Positions 60,631-64,000 of a stretch of DNA of 64,000 nucleotides are shown here, one piece after another. The notes below the pieces were generated by a model, which saw only the letters and a program-made list of their open reading frames with translations, made no database searches and was not told the origin of the DNA. Position numbers and translations under genes: made by a program. How positions within the stretch are numbered: position 1 is the first letter of the stretch; the number at the start of each line of letters is the position of its first letter. The DNA is from Pseudomonas saxonica (GTDB lineage: Bacteria; Pseudomonadota; Gammaproteobacteria; Pseudomonadales; Pseudomonadaceae). The stretch covers positions 186,001 through 250,000 of the forward strand of contig NZ_VFIO01000007.1 in the NCBI RefSeq assembly GCF_007858365.1, in the 5' to 3' direction.

Positions 60631-61043
60631 GTCACGCAATCATCGCCACGATTTATGAGGAAAAGCTGATCGCCTGGAACGCTGCCAGGTCGGAGAAGCT
60701 GAAGATTGTTTTCGAGAACAAGGCCTACACGCCGGCGGCGGGTGAGACCTACCTTCGCGCGTTCACGATCCCGGGTGATACCGCGAGCAACACGCTCGGT
60801 GGCGATCACCGGCTCTACACCGGCGTGTTTCAGGTAAGCATCATTGCCCCGGCGGGCACTGGGAAGTTTGAAACCAATCCACTCGTTTCTGCGCTGACAA
60901 ACCTGTTTCCGCTCTATGCCAGAAATACGAAAGCTGAAGTCACTGTGATCACCATGTCGCCCGTTGATCCGGGCCCAGGTATCACGGGCGATTCCGTTTA
61001 CACGGTACCTGTTTCGTTTTCATATCGCGCCGACACCAACTAA
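60627..61043 (+). CDS. Tail terminator-like protein (DUF4128)
   Basis: The 138-residue protein has the sequence pattern of phage tail terminators: YTGVFQVSIIAPAGTGKFE and VYTVPVSFSYRADTN. It caps the tail tube. ATGA coupling links it to the neck gene. Confidence 0.78.
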   Translation: MSHAIIATIYEEKLIAWNAARSEKLKIVFENKAYTPAAGETYLRAFTIPGDTASNTLGGDHRLYTGVFQVSIIAPAGTGKFETNPLVSALTNLFPLYARNTKAEVTVITMSPVDPGPGITGDSVYTVPVSFSYRADTN

Positions 61044-61068
61044 TCCCGCCCATTGGGCAAACCCCGAA

Positions 61069-61092
61069 CCCGCCTTGAGCGGGTTTTGTTAT
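61069..61092 (+). terminator. Terminator-like hairpin before the tail tube gene
   Basis: AACCCGCC and GCGGGTT arms with a TTGA loop are followed by a T-rich tail, inside the late operon. It may be a partial terminator that adjusts tail-gene levels, or be read through by antitermination. Confidence 0.7.
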
Positions 61093-61112
61093 TTCTGAGA
61101 GAGGTAAAAACC

Positions 61113-61760
61113 ATGGGCTACAAACTCCCCAACGGCGGCACGTTCCAGCACGCCGCCACTTATGCCGCTGCACTGGCGTTCACCTCGGTCAGTAACGCAA
61201 CGGAGGCGGTGGCCACTGTGGTGGATGCGGATCTAGTGGTTGGCGACATTGTGCTGATTGAGTCGGGTTGGAGCACCCTGAATGGTCGAGTCGTTCGTGT
61301 CAAAGCGGCAACAGCAGTGTCGATCACCCTAGAGGATATTGACACCTCTGACACGCAAAGCTTCCCGGCGGGCTCCGGTGGCGGCACCCTCAAGAAGATC
61401 GAAACGTGGGTGCAGATTCCGCAAATCACCGACGTGGCGTTTTCCGGCGGCGAGCAGCAGTACACGGACGTGGTTTTTCTGGAAGATAAGCAAGGCCGCC
61501 AAGTGCCCACCGACAAATCGGCGGCCAGTATGGTGCTGACCATTGCCGACGATCCGGGCAAGCCGTTCGTGAAGGTGCTGGAAGCCGCGGATGCTGGGCG
61601 CAAAGTCGAAGCCGCTCGCCTGAACCTGCCGGGCAATGACACTATTTACTACGGTGCTTACACCTCGTTTTCCAAGCAGCCGACGGTTTCGCGCGGCAAC
61701 GTGCTGACCCGCACCGTCAACTTGGCGCTTCAGGCCGAACCGACCCGTTATCTGGCGTAA
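61113..61760 (+). CDS. Major tail tube protein
   Basis: The 215-residue protein matches phage tail-tube style: MGYKLPNGGTFQHAATYAAA at the start, a beta-rich core, and a PTRYLA end. It lies between tail terminator and assembly chaperone, the standard place. It has its own ribosome site (GAGAGG). Confidence 0.82.
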   Translation: MGYKLPNGGTFQHAATYAAALAFTSVSNATEAVATVVDADLVVGDIVLIESGWSTLNGRVVRVKAATAVSITLEDIDTSDTQSFPAGSGGGTLKKIETWVQIPQITDVAFSGGEQQYTDVVFLEDKQGRQVPTDKSAASMVLTIADDPGKPFVKVLEAADAGRKVEAARLNLPGNDTIYYGAYTSFSKQPTVSRGNVLTRTVNLALQAEPTRYLA

Positions 61761-61769
61761 GGAGGCTTA

Positions 61770-62159
61770 ATGGCCAAGTTCAAAATTCAGCAAAATCCGA
61801 CATTTAAGGTCGATGTTGAAATCCCTCGCGTGGGTGCCGAGCCTGACAAGGTTCCTTTTGAGTTCCAGTACCGGGATCGCAAATCTTTGGCAGCTTTGTT
61901 TCTGTCGTGGCAGGAAGCCTATAAAGCGGATGAAGAACGCTTCAAGGAGATGGGGGCTGAGCTGACCATCGTTGTGCTGACCGAGGCCAACATTGAGCGC
62001 CAAGTCAGCCAGGTCGAAGCACTGGTTGTTGGCTGGGGCTATGACACCAAGCTCAGCCAAGAGTCCATTCGCGAGCTGGTGGAAACCTCGGCCGGTGCCG
62101 GGGATGCAATCGTAAAGGCCTATCAGGGCGCTTTTGAAGCGGCCCGCCTGGGAAACTGA
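61770..62159 (+). CDS. Tail assembly chaperone (gpG-type)
   Basis: The 129-residue protein is of the phage tail assembly chaperone family (KFKIQQNPTFKVDVEIPRVG, DRKSLAALFLSWQEAYK, LVVGWGYDTKLSQESIREL). It holds the tape measure protein during tail assembly. GGAGG precedes ATG 61770. The last codons are a slippery site, so a fraction of ribosomes makes a fusion with the next frame. Confidence 0.87.
   Translation: MAKFKIQQNPTFKVDVEIPRVGAEPDKVPFEFQYRDRKSLAALFLSWQEAYKADEERFKEMGAELTIVVLTEANIERQVSQVEALVVGWGYDTKLSQESIRELVETSAGAGDAIVKAYQGAFEAARLGN
62150..62156 (+). promoter_or_regulatory. Programmed -1 frameshift site GGGAAAC
   Basis: GGGAAAC in frame as G-GGA-AAC is followed at once by the gpG stop TGA (62157-62159). 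It matches the X-XXY-YYZ slippery rule, and lambda G/T uses GGGAAAG. The -1 frame is open from here through the DUF1799 gene to 62476. Confidence 0.88.
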
Positions 62160-62476
62160 TCGAGGTCGGTCGCGCTCTGTATCAGCCATCCGTGTCAACC
62201 GAGCAGCTCAGCCTGTTCGGCCTGACTTCGACGGACTACGACGACACTGTCGAGGTCTGGCCTGACAACTGGCAGGCATTCCGTCTCTTTGAAGCCATGT
62301 CTACGCAATGGCGGGTGGGGGCATGTGGCGCCACCGGCCTCGATTACACAGCGATCTACGACACCGCCAGCCTTTCGGGCCTTACCAAAAAACACGCGAT
62401 TAAGCTCTTCCCTGACCTTCGGGTTTTGGAAGCCGAAGCCATGCTCGCCATGTCTGAGCAAATGAACAAAGGATGA
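62159..62476 (+). CDS. Tail chaperone T-part (DUF1799), made by -1 frameshift
   Basis: The frame has DUF1799 signature (LFGLTSTDYDDTVEVWPDNW, FRLFEAMSTQWRVGACGATG, LDYTAIYD). Reading through the slippery site gives a 235-residue gpGT-like fusion (129 residues of gpG then LIEVGRALYQPSV...). A GTG at 62192 could start it alone, but no ribosome site precedes it. The fusion is expected at a fraction of the gpG level. Confidence 0.82.
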   Translation: MEVGRALYQPSVSTEQLSLFGLTSTDYDDTVEVWPDNWQAFRLFEAMSTQWRVGACGATGLDYTAIYDTASLSGLTKKHAIKLFPDLRVLEAEAMLAMSEQMNKG

Positions 62477-62480
62477 CGGC

Positions 62481-64000
62481 ATGAGTGGTGAGATTGCGAG
62501 CCTTGGGATTGCCGTCCAGACCGGCGAAGTAACCAAGGCCAGTACAGAGCTTGAAAAGCTTGTTCAGGTAGGTGAAAAAGCCGAAAAGGCAGCAGAAGGC
62601 ATCAGCGAGGGTTTCGGCAAGGCCTCGGCGGCGGCTTCTGGTTTGTCGGGGACTGAAGCCAAGCTGGCTGAAACCACGGAGGATGCCAAGGTTCGCCTGC
62701 TTGCAATGGCCAAGGCTTCTCTGGACTCAAGCGAGTATCTGAAGAGCCTGGCTTCAAGCGTAAACACCAATACCGCCGCCATGGATGCGGCCCGAGCCAC
62801 CACCACCGACTTTGCTGCACTGAACCGGCGACTTAAGGCGGATGCTGATGCATTGGTCGGAACGGTAGACCAACAAACACAATCCACCCGCCAAGCAGCA
62901 GCGGCGACCGGAGCGCAGGCCGACGGTCTGGCCAAGCTTCTGGGGCAAATCAATCCTGCCGCTGCAGCGCTGGGGCGTCTTGATGAACAGCAGGCCAAAC
63001 TCGAGCAATACCGCAAGGCCGGACTGATTGATGCAGAGACCTTCAAGGATTACTCGACGCGCATCGATTCGATGCGCAAGAGCCTTGGCGGGTTTGACGA
63101 TGGGTTGTCGAAAACCGGCCTGAGTGCGAAGCAAACCGAGGCGGCACTGCGTCAATTACCAGCTCAGTTCACCGATATATTTACCAGCCTGGCAGGCGGG
63201 CAAAACCCGCTGATGGTGTTGATCCAACAGGGCGGGCAGATCAAGGACTCGTTTGGAGGCATTGATAACACCCTGACCGTGCTCAAGGAGAAGTTTCGGT
63301 CGCTGTTTTCAGGTGGCTCCGGCGCCGCTGATTTAGGGGCTTCTTTGGCCGGCATGGCAGTGAACTCACAAGATTTGGCTGAGAGTGCTGGCGAAGCTGG
63401 CGAGAGTCTTTCTGATCTGGCTGAAAGCTCGAACACAGCAGCGGAGGCCGCTGAGAACGCACAGAAAGCCGTAGGGGCGATCAGCCCAGCAATGAGTGGC
63501 GTGACGCTTGGTGCGGCAGGGATGGCGCTCGCCGTACTTGCCGCAGCGGCAGCGGTAGGCGTACTGATCTATGGCTATAGCCAGGGGAGCAAGGAGGCTG
63601 ATGAGTACAACAAGGCACTGATCCTCACCGGTAACTATGCCGGAACCAGCGCCGGGCAATTGGCTGACTTGGCACTGCAGGTCAGCGCTACCAATGGCAC
63701 GATCGGCGATGCGGCAGCCATACTGGCTAAGCTCGCAGGTAGTGGTGTGATTGCAAGTAGCAGCTTCAAGGAAATAGCTGATGCAGCCTCAGCAATGGAA
63801 GACGCTACTGGCAGGTCGGTAGATGCAACCATTGCCGAGTTCGTCAAAATCGCAAAGGACCCGGTGGCGGCAGCAAAAGAACTCAATGACCAATATCACT
63901 TCCTGACCGCCTCGGTTTACTCGCAAATTGTCGCGCTGAAGGAGCAGGGCGATACCACGGCAGCGACCGACCTTCTCACCAAAACCTACGCCGAAACGGT
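62481..64000 (+). CDS. Tail tape measure protein, 5' part
   Basis: It sets the tail length and is ejected with DNA. The frame stays open from ATG 62481 (AAAGGA before it) to the window end, 506 codons and still going. It shows long helical, Ala-rich coiled segments (about 40-240), a QLPAQFTDIFTSLAGGQNP motif typical of siphovirus tape measure proteins, and a hydrophobic segment AGMALAVLAAAAAVGVLIYG. The rest lies beyond 64000. Confidence 0.93.
   Translation, partial: MSGEIASLGIAVQTGEVTKASTELEKLVQVGEKAEKAAEGISEGFGKASAAASGLSGTEAKLAETTEDAKVRLLAMAKASLDSSEYLKSLASSVNTNTAAMDAARATTTDFAALNRRLKADADALVGTVDQQTQSTRQAAAATGAQADGLAKLLGQINPAAAALGRLDEQQAKLEQYRKAGLIDAETFKDYSTRIDSMRKSLGGFDDGLSKTGLSAKQTEAALRQLPAQFTDIFTSLAGGQNPLMVLIQQGGQIKDSFGGIDNTLTVLKEKFRSLFSGGSGAADLGASLAGMAVNSQDLAESAGEAGESLSDLAESSNTAAEAAENAQKAVGAISPAMSGVTLGAAGMALAVLAAAAAVGVLIYGYSQGSKEADEYNKALILTGNYAGTSAGQLADLALQVSATNGTIGDAAAILAKLAGSGVIASSSFKEIADAASAMEDATGRSVDATIAEFVKIAKDPVAAAKELNDQYHFLTASVYSQIVALKEQGDTTAATDLLTKTYAET

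Larger units (their letters stand above)
30889..64000. mobile_element. Temperate lambda-like prophage, left and middle part
   Basis: The order int-xis-early genes-recombination-CI/cro switch-replication-nin-Q-holin-terminase-portal-capsid-tail is that of a lambdoid siphovirus. attL lies at the tRNA-Val end; attR and the remaining tail, lysis and right-end genes are beyond 64000. The exact left junction cannot be fixed without attR. Confidence 0.95.

Overview
The window is a piece of a Pseudomonas chromosome, probably from the P. fluorescens/putida side of the genus. The gltX tail followed by tRNA-Ala/tRNA-Glu, a complete nic (nicotinate) cluster, long REP-type inverted repeats and many Pseudomonas-style housekeeping genes point this way; the species cannot be fixed from sequence alone. 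Bases 1-30888 are host chromosome. Bases 30889-64000 are the left and middle part of a temperate, lambda-like (siphovirus-type) prophage that enters at the 3' end of a tRNA-Val(GAC) gene; its right end lies outside the window. Host part, left to right: gltX C-terminus; a tRNA operon with a tandemly duplicated Ala(GGC)-Glu(TTC) unit; an acyl-CoA thioesterase; dusC; ibpA behind a sigma-32 promoter and a probable ROSE RNA thermometer; pbpG; an rRNA-type methyltransferase; dps; azlCD; small conserved genes; a shikimate-dehydrogenase-like gene; yceH. The nic cluster (10450-22307) follows. nicC-nicD-nicE-nicF-nicT run leftward and nicX runs rightward from a shared control region, followed by the MarR-type regulator nicR, the hydroxylase genes nicA-nicB, and the convergent TetR-type regulator nicS. 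Together they encode the route from nicotinate through 6-hydroxynicotinate, 2,5-dihydroxypyridine, N-formylmaleamate, maleamate and maleate to fumarate. Catalytic residues H47/Y215 (NicC) and H265/H318/D320 (NicX) fall at the positions known from P. putida. No nicP porin gene is present. A frameshifted xdhC-like remnant, a DUF1993 gene, sstT, an MFS exporter, nhaR, a TerC-family gene, a degenerate C39-peptidase-like lipoprotein and a PuuB-like oxidase lead up to the tRNA-Val. Prophage part: the leftward early block (int, xis, small genes, a C5-cytosine methyltransferase region, a YqaJ exonuclease and RecT pair, csrA) starts at a PL-like promoter near 40090-40119. Then comes an island of leftward lysogenic accessory genes (zinc-ribbon membrane protein, multi-pass membrane protein, possible sRNA, hemerythrin), then the S24-type CI repressor. 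The switch region at 43662-43730 has three 15-bp operators, and two more of the same family sit on PL. Rightward genes are cro, a CII-family gene, an anti-repressor, replication genes (YdaU/DnaT-like, DnaC-like), a DksA-like gene, ninB, ninG, a Q-position gene, two holin-like membrane genes, terminase, portal, MuF, scaffold, capsid, head-tail connectors, tail terminator, tail tube, tail assembly chaperones with a GGGAAAC -1 frameshift site, and a tape measure protein cut by the window end. The most unusual observations are the methyltransferase region, where two long same-strand reading frames overlap over about 1.06 kb and both carry five matching repeat units, the in-frame TGA codons in two separate prophage genes, and a structured minus-strand element that may be a small RNA.
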